A DNA stretch of 20,371 bases from Lachnospiraceae bacterium. Its GTDB lineage: Bacteria; Bacillota; Clostridia; Lachnospirales; Lachnospiraceae. Positions 1 through 8,143 of the stretch are shown here, piece after piece. The stretch is taken from contig DLYC01000077.1 in assembly GCA_003447895.1 (NCBI GenBank), forward strand, positions 1 to 20,371. Reading direction: 5' to 3'. The notes beneath the pieces are model-generated. The model was not told where the DNA came from, did no database searches, and saw only the letters and a program-made list of their open reading frames with translations. Made by a program: the position numbers and the translations under genes. The stretch's first letter is position 1, and each line of letters opens with the position of its first letter.

Positions 1-318
1 GCAATGCCGCCCCTCTATAAAGTCGTGCCCAAAAAGGGCGGGGAAGGACAGTATCTGTACGACGACTACGCGCTTTCCAAATACAGAAAGACGCACAAGA
101 ATGATTTCACCCTGCAGCGCTACAAGGGACTTGGAGAGATGGACCCCGAACAGCTCTGGGAGACCACGCTCGATCCCGAGAGGCGCTATATGAAGCAGGT
201 TCAGATTGAAGACGCGATCCACGCGTCGGAGATCACGGAGCTTCTTATGGGAAGCGACGTGCCGCCCAGAAAGAGCTTTATCCACGATCACGCATCCGAT
301 GCAGAACTCGATGTCTGA
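1..318 (+). CDS. parE: Type IIA topoisomerase subunit B (ParE/GyrB), C-terminal fragment
   Basis: This is the last 105 codons of the ATPase/TOPRIM subunit of a type IIA topoisomerase; the 5' part lies outside the window. The fragment carries the PPLYKV stretch, the highly conserved LQRYKGLGEMDPEQLWETT block of the TOPRIM-distal region and the family C-terminus (EDAIHASEITELLMGSDVPPRKSFI). The subunit hydrolyses ATP and captures DNA for strand passage by the A subunit, which is encoded 47 bases downstream, so the two are surely co-transcribed. GyrB and ParE cannot be separated reliably from this tail. I prefer ParE because the partner A subunit lacks a GyrA box, which is an inference. Confidence 0.9.
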   Translation, partial: AMPPLYKVVPKKGGEGQYLYDDYALSKYRKTHKNDFTLQRYKGLGEMDPEQLWETTLDPERRYMKQVQIEDAIHASEITELLMGSDVPPRKSFIHDHASDAELDV

Positions 319-365
319 TCAGTAAACGACCATAACAAACAGACAGGAAAGAGACGAGAATATCT

Positions 366-2675
366 ATGCCAAAAGACGACCGCAGCAAAAACAGTAAAAA
401 GGGAAAGGGCACTTCGGAGGACACCTTTAAAAAGACGCCGGAGGAGCAGATCATCAAGACGGAGTACTCCGAGCTGATGCAGAAATCCTATATCGATTAC
501 GCGATGAGCGTGATCGTCGCGAGAGCGCTCCCGGATGTCAGGGACGGCTTAAAGCCCGTCCAGAGAAGAACGCTTTACGATATGCATGAACTCGGAATAC
601 GCTTTGACAAGCCTTTTCGAAAGAGCGCGCGTATCGTGGGCGATACCATGGGTAAATATCACCCCCATGGGGACAGCTCGATCTACGACGCGCTGGTCGT
701 TATGGCGCAGGATTTCAAGAAGGGACTGCCCCTCGTCAACGGGCACGGAAATTTCGGAAACATAGAGGGCGACGGCGCTGCCGCCATGCGTTACACGGAA
801 GCGAGGCTCCAGGAGGTGACCCAGGAAGCTTTTCTCGCGGATCTTGACAAAGACGTGGTGGACTTTGTCCCCAATTTTGACGAGAACGAGAAAGAGCCAT
901 CCGTGCTCCCGGTCAAAATTCCGAATTTTCTGATCAACGGCTCCGAGGGAATCGCCGTCGGCATGGCCACCAGCACACCGCCCCACAACCTCGCGGAAGT
1001 GATCGACGCGCAGATTGCCCTGATGGAGAATCCGGAACTGACGAGCACAGATCTTATGCGCTATGTCAAGGGCCCGGACTTCCCTACGGGAGGCGTCATT
1101 GTCAACAAAGACGAGCTTTCGCAGATCTATGAGACTGGCACGGGAAAGGTGCGGCTCAGGGGAAAGACCAAAGTGGAGAAGGGAAGGTCCGGCCATGTAA
1201 ACCTTGTGGTCACGGAAGTTCCCTACACGATGATCGGCTCGGGAATCGGGAAGTTTCTGACCGATGTCGCCGCGCTCTCCGAAAAGAAGGTCACAAACGA
1301 CATTATCGATATCACAAACCAGTCCGACAAGGACGGGATCCGCATCGTGATCGAACTTAGAAAGGACACGGACACCGAGTATTTCAAAAATCTGCTCTAC
1401 AAAAAGACGAGACTGGAGGACACTTTCGGCGTCAATATGCTCGCGATCCATGACGGGCGCCCCGAGACGCTCAGCCTTCGGGATATCTTAAAGGCCAACA
1501 CGGATTTCCTCTACGAGACGACGACGAGAAAGTATACAAACCTTCTCGAGAAGGAGCAGAAAAAGAGAGAGATCCAGGAAGGCCTGATCCGCGCCGTGAA
1601 TGTCATTGACCTGATCATTGAGATCCTGCGCGGCGCCAAGGACAGAAAGACCGTAAAGAACTGCCTGGTAAACGGAGAAACAAAAGGTATTCGTTTCCGA
1701 AATGAAGAGTCGGAGATCATGGCCACCCAGCTTGCGTTTACGGAGGCACAGGCGGACGCGATCCTGGATATGAGGCTGTACAAGCTGATCGGCCTGGAGC
1801 TGGAAGCTCTCATGAAAGAGCATGAGGAGACTGTAGCCAATATTTACCGCTACGAGGACATCCTGGAGGAGCGGGACTCCATGACCAGGGTCCTTCGGGA
1901 TGAGCTGATCGGGATCCGTGACAAATACAGAAGACCCAGACGCACGGAGATCATTCAGGCGGAGGCCTCCGTCTTTACGGTCAGGGAAGAGGAGGAAGAC
2001 AGGGATCTTCTGTTTGTGATGGACCGCTTCGGTTATGCCAAGACAATGGATCCTTCCGTCTATACAAAGAACAAGGCGGCGGTCGAGTCCGCTTATCACC
2101 ATATCTTCACCTGCCGGAGCGCGGGAAAGATATGCCTCTTTACCGGAGACGGATCGCTTCACACAGTGAAGGTGTCCGACCTTCCGATGGGAAGGCTCAG
2201 GGATAAGGGAATTCCGATCGATAATGTCAGTAACTTTGATTCGGCAAAGGAAGAGATCGTCCTTGCCTGCAGCCAGTCGGATCTCAATCTTTACCGGCTC
2301 CTCTTCGTCACAGAGAGAGGACTTGTCAAGATCGTCAGCGGCGGGGAATTTGAGACCCGCATGAAGACAATGAACGCGACCAAGCTCGCGGAGGACGATA
2401 AACTTGTGTACGCGGGCGTGATCACGGACCAGAAATTCGCGGTCCTGATCAGCCGGAACGGATTTGTGCTCAAGTTCCCGCTCGACCAGATCTCGGAGAT
2501 GAAAAAGACAGCAGCGGGCATGCAGGGCATGAAGCTGGGGAAAGACGATCTGGTGGAGAAGGCGCTCCTCATCAGAGAGAAGGAGCCGGAACCTCTCTTG
2601 TACAAAGACACGCAGATCGACCTCAACAAGATGCGCACGTCCGTAAGAAACGGTAAAGGGACCAAGCGTCTCTGA
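366..2675 (+). CDS. parC: Type IIA topoisomerase subunit A (ParC/GyrA-like)
   Basis: This 769-residue DNA cleavage-rejoining subunit partners the B subunit just upstream. The N-terminal breakage-reunion domain starts at SYIDYAMSVIVARALPDVRDGLKPVQRR (about residues 41-68). It includes the quinolone-region segment KYHPHGDSSIYDA with the wild-type-like Ser104 and Asp108, and the catalytic Arg142-Tyr143 in MRYTEAR. A coiled-coil tower follows, then a shortened C-terminal beta-pinwheel (about residues 525-740). The blade-1 GyrA box (QRRGGKG-like), which DNA gyrase needs to wrap DNA, is not visible; only GyrA-like blade repeats remain (KKTAAGMQGMKLGKDD). This favours a topoisomerase IV (decatenation) role, although many Clostridia annotations call the pair gyrase-like. 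A Lys-rich N-terminal tail of about 25 residues is unusual. Confidence 0.92.
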   Translation: MPKDDRSKNSKKGKGTSEDTFKKTPEEQIIKTEYSELMQKSYIDYAMSVIVARALPDVRDGLKPVQRRTLYDMHELGIRFDKPFRKSARIVGDTMGKYHPHGDSSIYDALVVMAQDFKKGLPLVNGHGNFGNIEGDGAAAMRYTEARLQEVTQEAFLADLDKDVVDFVPNFDENEKEPSVLPVKIPNFLINGSEGIAVGMATSTPPHNLAEVIDAQIALMENPELTSTDLMRYVKGPDFPTGGVIVNKDELSQIYETGTGKVRLRGKTKVEKGRSGHVNLVVTEVPYTMIGSGIGKFLTDVAALSEKKVTNDIIDITNQSDKDGIRIVIELRKDTDTEYFKNLLYKKTRLEDTFGVNMLAIHDGRPETLSLRDILKANTDFLYETTTRKYTNLLEKEQKKREIQEGLIRAVNVIDLIIEILRGAKDRKTVKNCLVNGETKGIRFRNEESEIMATQLAFTEAQADAILDMRLYKLIGLELEALMKEHEETVANIYRYEDILEERDSMTRVLRDELIGIRDKYRRPRRTEIIQAEASVFTVREEEEDRDLLFVMDRFGYAKTMDPSVYTKNKAAVESAYHHIFTCRSAGKICLFTGDGSLHTVKVSDLPMGRLRDKGIPIDNVSNFDSAKEEIVLACSQSDLNLYRLLFVTERGLVKIVSGGEFETRMKTMNATKLAEDDKLVYAGVITDQKFAVLISRNGFVLKFPLDQISEMKKTAAGMQGMKLGKDDLVEKALLIREKEPEPLLYKDTQIDLNKMRTSVRNGKGTKRL

Positions 2676-2754
2676 TCCGGCCCTTTGCCGCATCGGATGA
2701 GAAGGTCCTGACTGGACAAAAGAGAGAAGATTCTATACACTTGATATGTCAAAC

Positions 2755-2780
2755 CGGAGCTTTGCTCTGATTGGTTTTCT
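2755..2780 (+). terminator. Weak hairpin with T-rich tail between parC and rsmD
   Basis: CGGAGC (2755-2760) pairs with GCTCTG (2764-2769) across a TTT loop, with one G-T pair. ATTGG and then TTTTCT (2775-2780) follow. It could act as a partial terminator after the topoisomerase genes, leaving some read-through into rsmD. The stem is short, so this is tentative. Confidence 0.3.
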
Positions 2781-2798
2781 ATAGAAAAAGAGGTAAGT

Positions 2799-3359
2799 AT
2801 GAGAGTGATCGCAGGCACTGCAAGGAGACTCCTTCTGTGCGCGCCTTCCGGTATGGATACCAGGCCGACACAGGATATCATCAAGGAGACCTTGTTCAAT
2901 ATCATTCAGTCGGAAGTACCGGGTTCGGTTTTTCTGGACCTGTGCGCAGGGAGCGGCGCCATCGGCATCGAGGCCCTGAGCCGCGGAGCCAAAAAGGCCT
3001 ATTTTGTCGAGAACGGGCGGGAAGCCTGCTCGTGCATCCAGAAGAACCTTCACACCACACACTTTGAGGACAAGGCTGTTCTTTTGAGGCAGGACGTTTT
3101 GAGCGCGCTTCGGCACATCCATGAGAAGGAGGCGGATATCATTTATCTGGATCCCCCCTATGAAGCGGAGACGGTTCACAATCTTCTTCACGCGCTGGCC
3201 GCCGAGAAATTCGTGACAGAGAACACACTGATCATCGTGGAGACCTCCATGAACACAGATTTTTCCTACCTGCCGCAGATCGGGCTCTGTCTGGTCAGGG
3301 AGAAGGACTACAAGGCAAACAGGCATCTGTTCATAAGAAGAGCAGCGGCGAAATCATGA
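2799..3359 (+). CDS. rsmD: 16S rRNA (guanine(966)-N2)-methyltransferase RsmD
   Basis: This 186-residue SAM-dependent methyltransferase modifies a guanine of 16S rRNA in the 30S subunit. The N-terminus MRVIAGTARR, the TRPTQDIIKETLFNII block (about residues 26-41), the SAM-binding motif DLCAGSGAIGIEALSRGA (about 47-64) and the N6/N2-amine methylase motif DPPY (about 117-120) all match the RsmD (YlbH) family. An AGAGG ribosome-binding site lies five bases before the ATG. It is followed 27 bases later by coaD, the usual rsmD-coaD (ylbH-ylbI) pairing in Firmicutes. Confidence 0.95.
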   Translation: MRVIAGTARRLLLCAPSGMDTRPTQDIIKETLFNIIQSEVPGSVFLDLCAGSGAIGIEALSRGAKKAYFVENGREACSCIQKNLHTTHFEDKAVLLRQDVLSALRHIHEKEADIIYLDPPYEAETVHNLLHALAAEKFVTENTLIIVETSMNTDFSYLPQIGLCLVREKDYKANRHLFIRRAAAKS

Positions 3360-3386
3360 CTACATAGAGGAAGGACGAGAAGAAAT

Positions 3387-3890
3387 ATGAAGCACGCAAT
3401 CTACCCCGGCAGTTTTGACCCTGTGACCTACGGTCACATTGATATTATCAGGAGAGCTGCTGAAATGTTCGATAACCTCACAGTCTGTGTTTTGGACAAT
3501 AAAGCGAAAACTCCATTGTTTTCTGTTGACGAACGTGTTAAAATGTTACGCAAAGTGTCAGAAAATATTCCAAATGTGCAGGTCGATTCCTACTATGGTT
3601 TGTTGATGGATTATGCACGGAAAATTGACTGTCATATAGCGGTGAGAGGACTCAGGGCAGTCACGGATTTTGAGTATGAGCTTCAGATCGCCCATGCGAA
3701 CAGAACGATCTCCGGCGGCTGGCTCGATACGATCTTTATTACCAGCAGCACGGAGTACGCGTACCTGAGTTCTTCCGTCGTAAAGGAGATTGCTTCATTC
3801 GGAGGCGACATCTCTCTGTGTGTTCCCAAATGCATAGAAGAGGAAGTCGTCGGCAAGATGAGAATCATTCATCCCGAGTTTTATCGGTAA
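3387..3890 (+). CDS. coaD: Phosphopantetheine adenylyltransferase CoaD
   Basis: This 167-residue cytoplasmic nucleotidyltransferase converts 4'-phosphopantetheine and ATP to dephospho-CoA, the penultimate step of coenzyme A synthesis. It shows the PGSFDPVTYGHIDII nucleotide-binding motif (TxGH, residues 6-20), the RGLRAVTDFEYE block and the SSSVVKEIASFGGDIS region of the family, at the usual length. Codon use changes sharply inside the gene. From about 3480 to 3600 it uses TTG, TTA, CCA, GTT, AAA and CGT, and GC falls to about 38 percent (45 of 120 bases counted), while both ends match the GC-rich neighbours. The reading frame is intact, so the protein should be functional. Confidence 0.96.
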   Translation: MKHAIYPGSFDPVTYGHIDIIRRAAEMFDNLTVCVLDNKAKTPLFSVDERVKMLRKVSENIPNVQVDSYYGLLMDYARKIDCHIAVRGLRAVTDFEYELQIAHANRTISGGWLDTIFITSSTEYAYLSSSVVKEIASFGGDISLCVPKCIEEEVVGKMRIIHPEFYR

Positions 3891-3932
3891 GCATCCCGGT
3901 AAATTGAACCATTACAAGGAGGAGTTAAATAT

Positions 3933-4583
3933 ATGAGCAGCAAAATCGAGCAGCAGATCGATCAGATTGAGGATTTTATTGATTCCTGTCCTTACAAGAC
4001 TTTTTCCAAAACACACATTATTGTAGACAAGGAAGAGCTGGACGCTCTTTTGGAAGAGCTAAGAGCCAAGACTCCCGAGGAGATCAGGCATTATCAGCGG
4101 ATCATCAACAATAAAGAGGCGATCATTAACGACGCAAAGAGAAAGGCGGAGGAGATGATCAACGAAGCCACGGTTCACACCAATGAACTTGTGAATGAGC
4201 ACGAGATCATGCAGCAGGCCTATGCCCAGGCGCAGGAGATCGTCAGAATGGCTACGCAGCAGGCACAGGACATCCTGGACAAGGCGACGATCGAATCCAA
4301 CTCGATCAAGGCTGACGCTTCCCAGTATATGGAAGATATGCTCAGAAGGATCGAAGAGAGCACGACCAGCGCGAGAAACAATCTCACGACGATCTTCTCC
4401 GGCTTCCACGCAGAGATGAGCGACTATATCGACACAGTCAAACAGAACCGCTCCGAGCTCATTCCGGAAGAAGAGAGAGAAAGTACAGAGGACCTGATGC
4501 CCGAAGTGGACGAGGATCAGGAGGAGTTTGACGAAGGAGACGATGACTCCGAATTTGTGAATACGGATATGGTTCAGGAGTAA
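3933..4583 (+). CDS. Coiled-coil protein of unknown function
   Basis: I do not recognise a named function. The 216-residue protein has no signal peptide or membrane segment. After a short N-terminal region (FIDSCPYKTFSKTHIIVDKEELDALLEEL) it is almost wholly charged, Ala/Glu/Gln-rich helix (about residues 55-165) with heptad character, resembling DivIVA or the ATP synthase b-subunit stalk. It ends in a very acidic tail (about residues 175-216, rich in Glu and Asp). A strong AAGGAGGAG ribosome-binding site precedes the ATG, and a terminator follows the stop codon. Position after rsmD-coaD suggests a conserved housekeeping role. A scaffold or cell-division-associated function is possible but is only inference from its shape. 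Confidence 0.85.
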   Translation: MSSKIEQQIDQIEDFIDSCPYKTFSKTHIIVDKEELDALLEELRAKTPEEIRHYQRIINNKEAIINDAKRKAEEMINEATVHTNELVNEHEIMQQAYAQAQEIVRMATQQAQDILDKATIESNSIKADASQYMEDMLRRIEESTTSARNNLTTIFSGFHAEMSDYIDTVKQNRSELIPEEERESTEDLMPEVDEDQEEFDEGDDDSEFVNTDMVQE

Positions 4584-4604
4584 AACTGAAAGAATATTCT
4601 GGAT

Positions 4605-4640
4605 GGGCATCTTTTCTGCTGAAGGGAAGATGCCCCTTTC
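4605..4640 (+). terminator. Intrinsic terminator after the coiled-coil gene
   Basis: GGGCATCTT (4605-4613) pairs perfectly with AAGATGCCC (4627-4635), and the stem can extend to 12 pairs using two G-T pairs and one G-C pair (4614-4616 with 4624-4626). The loop is seven bases. The tail CTTTCATT is only moderately T-rich, so read-through into the membrane-protein gene that starts about 20 bases later is plausible. Confidence 0.65.
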
Positions 4641-4657
4641 ATTATGTGGAGTGGAAT

Positions 4658-5224
4658 ATGATCGGCAAAAAAGGAACTTACGGATATATCAAAAAGCGGA
4701 GAAAGCTGATGGCCTTTCTCTCACTTCTTCTTTTCGCGGCAATACTGGGGGTCTATTTTGGCGCGCAGTGGTATTTTAAGACAAACAGGAATGTGTTTAC
4801 GATCCTCGCCGCGCTGAGCTGCATCGGACTCGGAAAATGTGTCGTGGACCTTGTCATGTTCTGCCGGGCGGGGTGCTGCTCGGAAAAGGCGCACGAGATC
4901 ATCTCGCTTCACATCGGAAAGCTGGCGGGACGGTATGATCTTTATATGACAAGCTACGACAAGAACTTCTCCCTGAGCCACGCGGTGTGCGCCGGCAAAT
5001 CGGTATGCGCCTTTACGGAGGATGCCAGATGCGACGCGAAAGCGGGAGAGATGCACATCCGGACAATGCTCGAGAACGACGGCTTCAAGGGCTATACGGT
5101 CAAAATATTCCGAAATCTTGACAACTATGTAGAGCGGCTCGACGCGCTCAACCGGCTGGAGGGAAGTAAAGAATCCAGGAGCATCCAGGGAGTGATGGAC
5201 CTTCTTGAGTCTGTCTCTCTGTAA
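4658..5224 (+). CDS. Small two-helix membrane protein of unknown function
   Basis: I do not recognise this 188-residue protein. It has a basic N-terminus, two closely spaced hydrophobic helices (about residues 18-39 and 46-68) and a Cys-rich junction (MFCRAGCC, about 67-74). A soluble domain of about 110 residues follows and is probably cytoplasmic by the positive-inside rule. I chose the ATG at 4658, which has GGAG six bases upstream, over the in-frame GTG at 4646, which has no good ribosome-binding site. The stop lies 25 bases before the pseudouridine synthase start, so the two are probably co-transcribed. Confidence 0.8.
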   Translation: MIGKKGTYGYIKKRRKLMAFLSLLLFAAILGVYFGAQWYFKTNRNVFTILAALSCIGLGKCVVDLVMFCRAGCCSEKAHEIISLHIGKLAGRYDLYMTSYDKNFSLSHAVCAGKSVCAFTEDARCDAKAGEMHIRTMLENDGFKGYTVKIFRNLDNYVERLDALNRLEGSKESRSIQGVMDLLESVSL

Positions 5225-5249
5225 ATGGCCGGCAAAAAGCGGGGAAACT

Positions 5250-6308
5250 ATGAGAAAACTAAAGGTCCGTAGAGAGGAGAGGGAGCAGCGCCTTAACAAG
5301 TACCTCTTAAGAAAAATGCCGGAAGCGCCTTCCTCCTTTATCTATAAGATGCTCAGGAAAAAGAATATAACGCTAAACGGCAAAAAGGCGTCCGGCAGTG
5401 AACTTCTTCAGGAAGGAGATCTGGTGACGCTTTTTCTTTCTGATGAGACGATCCTCAAATTCGGAGGAACAGCCGCGGACGAAAACGCCCCGGAAGAAGC
5501 TTCCGCAAAGAGGCAGGACGAGGAGCGGGAAATGCGGGAATTTCTGAGCGCCTTCAGGGCGATCGGAGGCCGGATCGGAAAGTCGGGCATTCTTTACGAG
5601 GACGGGAATATCCTGGCGGTCAGAAAACCCGTGGGGGTCCTCTCGCAGAAATCCCTGCCGTCGGACATGTCCATGAACGAGTGGCTCGTCGGATATCTGC
5701 TCGATGAGGGAAAGGTGAGCGCCGCATCGATCCGGCAGTTCAGGCCGTCGGTGTGTAACCGCCTTGACAGAAACACCGGAGGGATCCTCCTGTGCGCCGT
5801 ATCCCTTCAGGGAGCGAGAAAAATGGCGCAGCTTCTGCGCGACAGGTCTCTCAGGAAATTCTATCAGGCCGTGGTTGTCGGCAGAATGGAAAGCGCGGGA
5901 AGGATCGAGGGGTACCTGGAAAAGGACCACGCAGCCAACGCGGTCTCTTTTACCGGGGAGAAAAGCCCGGACAGAGAGAGCGCCCGGAAGGAAGGAGTCT
6001 ACACAAAGACTCTCTACAGGCCGCTCCTTACAGGGGAGAAGTTTTCTCTGATGGAAATGGAGCTGATCACAGGAAAAACCCACCAGATCCGAAGCCACCT
6101 GGCCGCAGCCGGGCACCCGATCGCCGGGGACCCCAAGTACGGGGATACAGGGTTGGGGCGGCAGATCCGGGAGGAATACGGGATCCGGGGCCAGATGCTG
6201 TGGTGCAGCCGGATCGAGTTTCCCCGGATGGAGGAGGAATTTGAAGCGCTCTCGCAAAGAGTCATCACCTGTGACCCGCCCGCGCTCTACCACGAAATGA
6301 TCAAGTAA
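5250..6308 (+). CDS. RluA-family RNA pseudouridine synthase with S4 domain
   Basis: This 352-residue enzyme isomerises uridine to pseudouridine in structured RNA, probably 23S rRNA as in RluC/RluD. The N-terminal S4 RNA-binding domain covers about residues 8-70 (REQRLNKYLLRKMPEAPSSFIYKMLRKKNITLNGKKA). The catalytic domain carries NRLDRNTGGILLCA with catalytic Asp173, followed by the late family motif KTHQIRSHLAAAGHPIAGDPKYGD. I chose the ATG at 5250, preceded by GGGGAAA, over an in-frame TTG at 5205 that lies inside the upstream gene. Between the two domains is a charged Glu/Arg-rich linker of about 30 residues. The exact target uridine cannot be told from sequence. Confidence 0.92.
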   Translation: MRKLKVRREEREQRLNKYLLRKMPEAPSSFIYKMLRKKNITLNGKKASGSELLQEGDLVTLFLSDETILKFGGTAADENAPEEASAKRQDEEREMREFLSAFRAIGGRIGKSGILYEDGNILAVRKPVGVLSQKSLPSDMSMNEWLVGYLLDEGKVSAASIRQFRPSVCNRLDRNTGGILLCAVSLQGARKMAQLLRDRSLRKFYQAVVVGRMESAGRIEGYLEKDHAANAVSFTGEKSPDRESARKEGVYTKTLYRPLLTGEKFSLMEMELITGKTHQIRSHLAAAGHPIAGDPKYGDTGLGRQIREEYGIRGQMLWCSRIEFPRMEEEFEALSQRVITCDPPALYHEMIK

Positions 6309-6343
6309 CAGACCGGTAACCGATACAAGGAGACGGACAATAC

Positions 6344-6907
6344 ATGCCAACCTGGAAATCGCGGGGACTAAGAGGCTCTCTCTTTGAGGATGAGATCAAC
6401 CGCACAAATGAAAAATATAAGGAGCAGAAACTGGCCCTGATCCAGAAAATCCCGACGCCGATCACGCCCATGAAGATCGACAGTGAGAACCGGCACATCA
6501 CGCTGGCCTATTTCGACCAAAAGAGTACAGTGGACTACATCGGCGTGATCCAGGGGATTCCCGTCTGCTTCGATGCCAAGGAATGCAGGCAGAAGACCTT
6601 TGCCCTTCAAAATATACACCCACACCAGGTGGCCTTTATGAAAGCGTTTGAGGAGCAGGACGGACTGGCTTTTTTCCTCATCAGCTATACCGAGGAGGAT
6701 TTTTATTACTACCTGCCTTTCCGGCACTTCATGCCCTTTTGGGAGCGCGCCGAGGCCGGCGGAAGAAAGAGCTTTCGGATGGATGAGCTGGATATGAACT
6801 GGGTTCTCCCCAAAAAGCCCGGCATCCTGGTTCCCTATCTCGAGATGATCAACAGGGACCTGTCAGAGCGGTTTACGGATCAGGACGGTGAATTTGACAC
6901 CCACTGA
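6344..6907 (+). CDS. recU: Holliday junction resolvase RecU
   Basis: This 187-residue Gram-positive resolvase cuts four-way junctions made during recombinational repair and chromosome segregation. Family blocks are RGLRGSLFEDEINRTN (about residues 7-22), KIPTPITP (35-42), STVDYIGVIQGIPVCFDAKE (61-80) and NIHPHQ. The expected metal/catalytic positions map to Asp64, Asp77 and Lys79, with Asp77 taking the place of the Glu found in the Bacillus subtilis enzyme; this is a conservative change. The start is set by an AAGGAG eleven bases upstream and by the short N-terminus seen in clostridial homologues. In Bacilli recU is paired with a class A penicillin-binding protein gene. Here it is followed by the his operon, whose promoter overlaps its 3' end. 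Confidence 0.93.
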   Translation: MPTWKSRGLRGSLFEDEINRTNEKYKEQKLALIQKIPTPITPMKIDSENRHITLAYFDQKSTVDYIGVIQGIPVCFDAKECRQKTFALQNIHPHQVAFMKAFEEQDGLAFFLISYTEEDFYYYLPFRHFMPFWERAEAGGRKSFRMDELDMNWVLPKKPGILVPYLEMINRDLSERFTDQDGEFDTH

Positions 6908-6922
6908 ATAATACTGTATACT
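6894..6922 (+). promoter_or_regulatory. Sigma-A-type promoter of the his operon
   Basis: A perfect -35 TTGACA (6894-6899), a 17-base spacer and a -10 TATACT (6917-6922) lie across the recU stop codon. Transcription should start near 6929, giving a leader of about 54 bases before hisZ. The leader is too short for a T-box, and I saw no attenuator in it. Confidence 0.75.
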
Positions 6923-6982
6923 TCCTATGATTTTATGTGTTAACAGATTAGCACTGCAATATAGTAAAGCGAAGGAGAACGC

Positions 6983-8143
6983 ATGAATTACGCCAACAGA
7001 AAAGCACAGGACCTGCTCCATACGCCGGAGGGTGTCAGAGATACCTACGGAAGGGAATATGCAGCCAAGCAGTCCACTATAGAGAAGATCGCAAACCGGA
7101 TCCACCTATACGGATATGAAGATCTGCAGACGCCTTCCTTTGAATATTTTGACGTATTCGCAAGCGAGATCGGAACGACATCGTCGAGGGAGCTGTTCAA
7201 ATTCTTCGACAAGGAGGGCAATACGCTGGTCCTTCGCCCCGACTTTACCCCCTCCGTGGCGAGATGCGCGGCCAAGTACTATATGGATGAGAAAGATCCG
7301 CTCCGCTTCTGCTATCAGGGGAGTGCCTTCAGCAACACGTCGGACCTTCAGGGAAAGCTCAAGGAGACGACGCAGATGGGCGCTGAGCTCATAAATGACG
7401 ACAGCGCGCAGGCGGACGGCGAGATGATCGCCATGCTGACTGAGTGCCTTCTCGAAGCCGGGCTCACCGAATTTCAGATCAGTGTGGGGAACGTCGAGTA
7501 TTTCAAGGGAATCTGCGAGTACCTCGGAATGGAGCCTTCCGTGGAAATGGCGCTTCGGGATGAGATCTCGGGAAAGAACTACTTCGCCGCGGAGGACCTT
7601 CTTCGCAGCGAGGGATACAGCAAAGCGGACAGGGACCTCTTCCTTCGGATCAGGGATTTTATGGAGACCGCGGAGGACCTCAAGGCAGCGGCGGATGCCG
7701 CTCCCAGCAGGCGGGCCGCAGAGGCGGTGGAAAGGCTGATCGATGTCTGGAACGTCGTCGACGCGTACGGGCTCTCCAAGTATCTGAGCTTTGACCTTTC
7801 ACTCCTTAGTAAGTATCATTATTACACGGGCATCATCTTCAAGGGCTATACCTACGGAACCGGAGAGCCGATCGCTTCGGGCGGGCGCTATGACCAGCTC
7901 CTTAGCTATTTTGGCAAAAAAGCGCCGGCCATAGGCTGTATGATCTCGATCGACCCGCTTATGGAAGCAATGCGGCGGCAGCATATAACGGAGGTCAGTG
8001 AGGCTCAGATCCAGAGGATCTATTACGATAAAGACAACTATGAGGAGGCTCTCAAAACGGCCCGAATGAGCCGTATGGCGGGCTTTCGGACAGTCCTTCT
8101 GCCGCAAAAGGGGCTCCCGGACGAGGAACGGAGGTCATTGTGA
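6983..8143 (+). CDS. hisZ: ATP phosphoribosyltransferase regulatory subunit HisZ
   Basis: This 386-residue paralogue of histidyl-tRNA synthetase has no ligase role. It forms a hetero-octamer with short-form HisG and is required for activity and histidine feedback of the first step of histidine synthesis. The class II synthetase-like fold is seen in TPEGVRDTYGREYAAK (about residues 14-29), ELFKFFDKEGNTLVLRPDFTPSVAR (motif 2 region, about 70-94) and YYTGIIFKGY with ASGGRYDQLL in the C-terminal half. The C-terminal anticodon-binding domain is very short, as expected for HisZ rather than HisS. AAGGAG lies five bases before the ATG. The stop overlaps the hisG start by four bases. Confidence 0.94.
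   Translation: MNYANRKAQDLLHTPEGVRDTYGREYAAKQSTIEKIANRIHLYGYEDLQTPSFEYFDVFASEIGTTSSRELFKFFDKEGNTLVLRPDFTPSVARCAAKYYMDEKDPLRFCYQGSAFSNTSDLQGKLKETTQMGAELINDDSAQADGEMIAMLTECLLEAGLTEFQISVGNVEYFKGICEYLGMEPSVEMALRDEISGKNYFAAEDLLRSEGYSKADRDLFLRIRDFMETAEDLKAAADAAPSRRAAEAVERLIDVWNVVDAYGLSKYLSFDLSLLSKYHYYTGIIFKGYTYGTGEPIASGGRYDQLLSYFGKKAPAIGCMISIDPLMEAMRRQHITEVSEAQIQRIYYDKDNYEEALKTARMSRMAGFRTVLLPQKGLPDEERRSL

Noticed and set aside
549..2693. Long open frames on the minus strand inside the topoisomerase A gene (up to about 400 codons)
   Set aside because: They are opposite a gene with clear catalytic motifs, have no ribosome-binding sites or recognisable domains, and arise from biased third-codon positions.
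2713..2739. Possible promoter before rsmD (TGGACA, then TATACA)
   Set aside because: The spacer is only 15 bases and the -35 is imperfect; not strong enough to list as a feature.
2676..2798. Bacillus-type ylbH leader RNA upstream of rsmD
   Set aside because: The gene is the ylbH homologue, but I could not find a matching structure; only a short weak hairpin is seen.
5205..5249. Upstream TTG start for the pseudouridine synthase
   Set aside because: It lies inside the preceding gene and lacks a ribosome-binding site; ATG 5250 has GGGGAAA at suitable spacing.
6923..6982. T-box or his leader peptide before hisZ
   Set aside because: The leader is too short and contains neither a T-box sequence nor a run of His codons.
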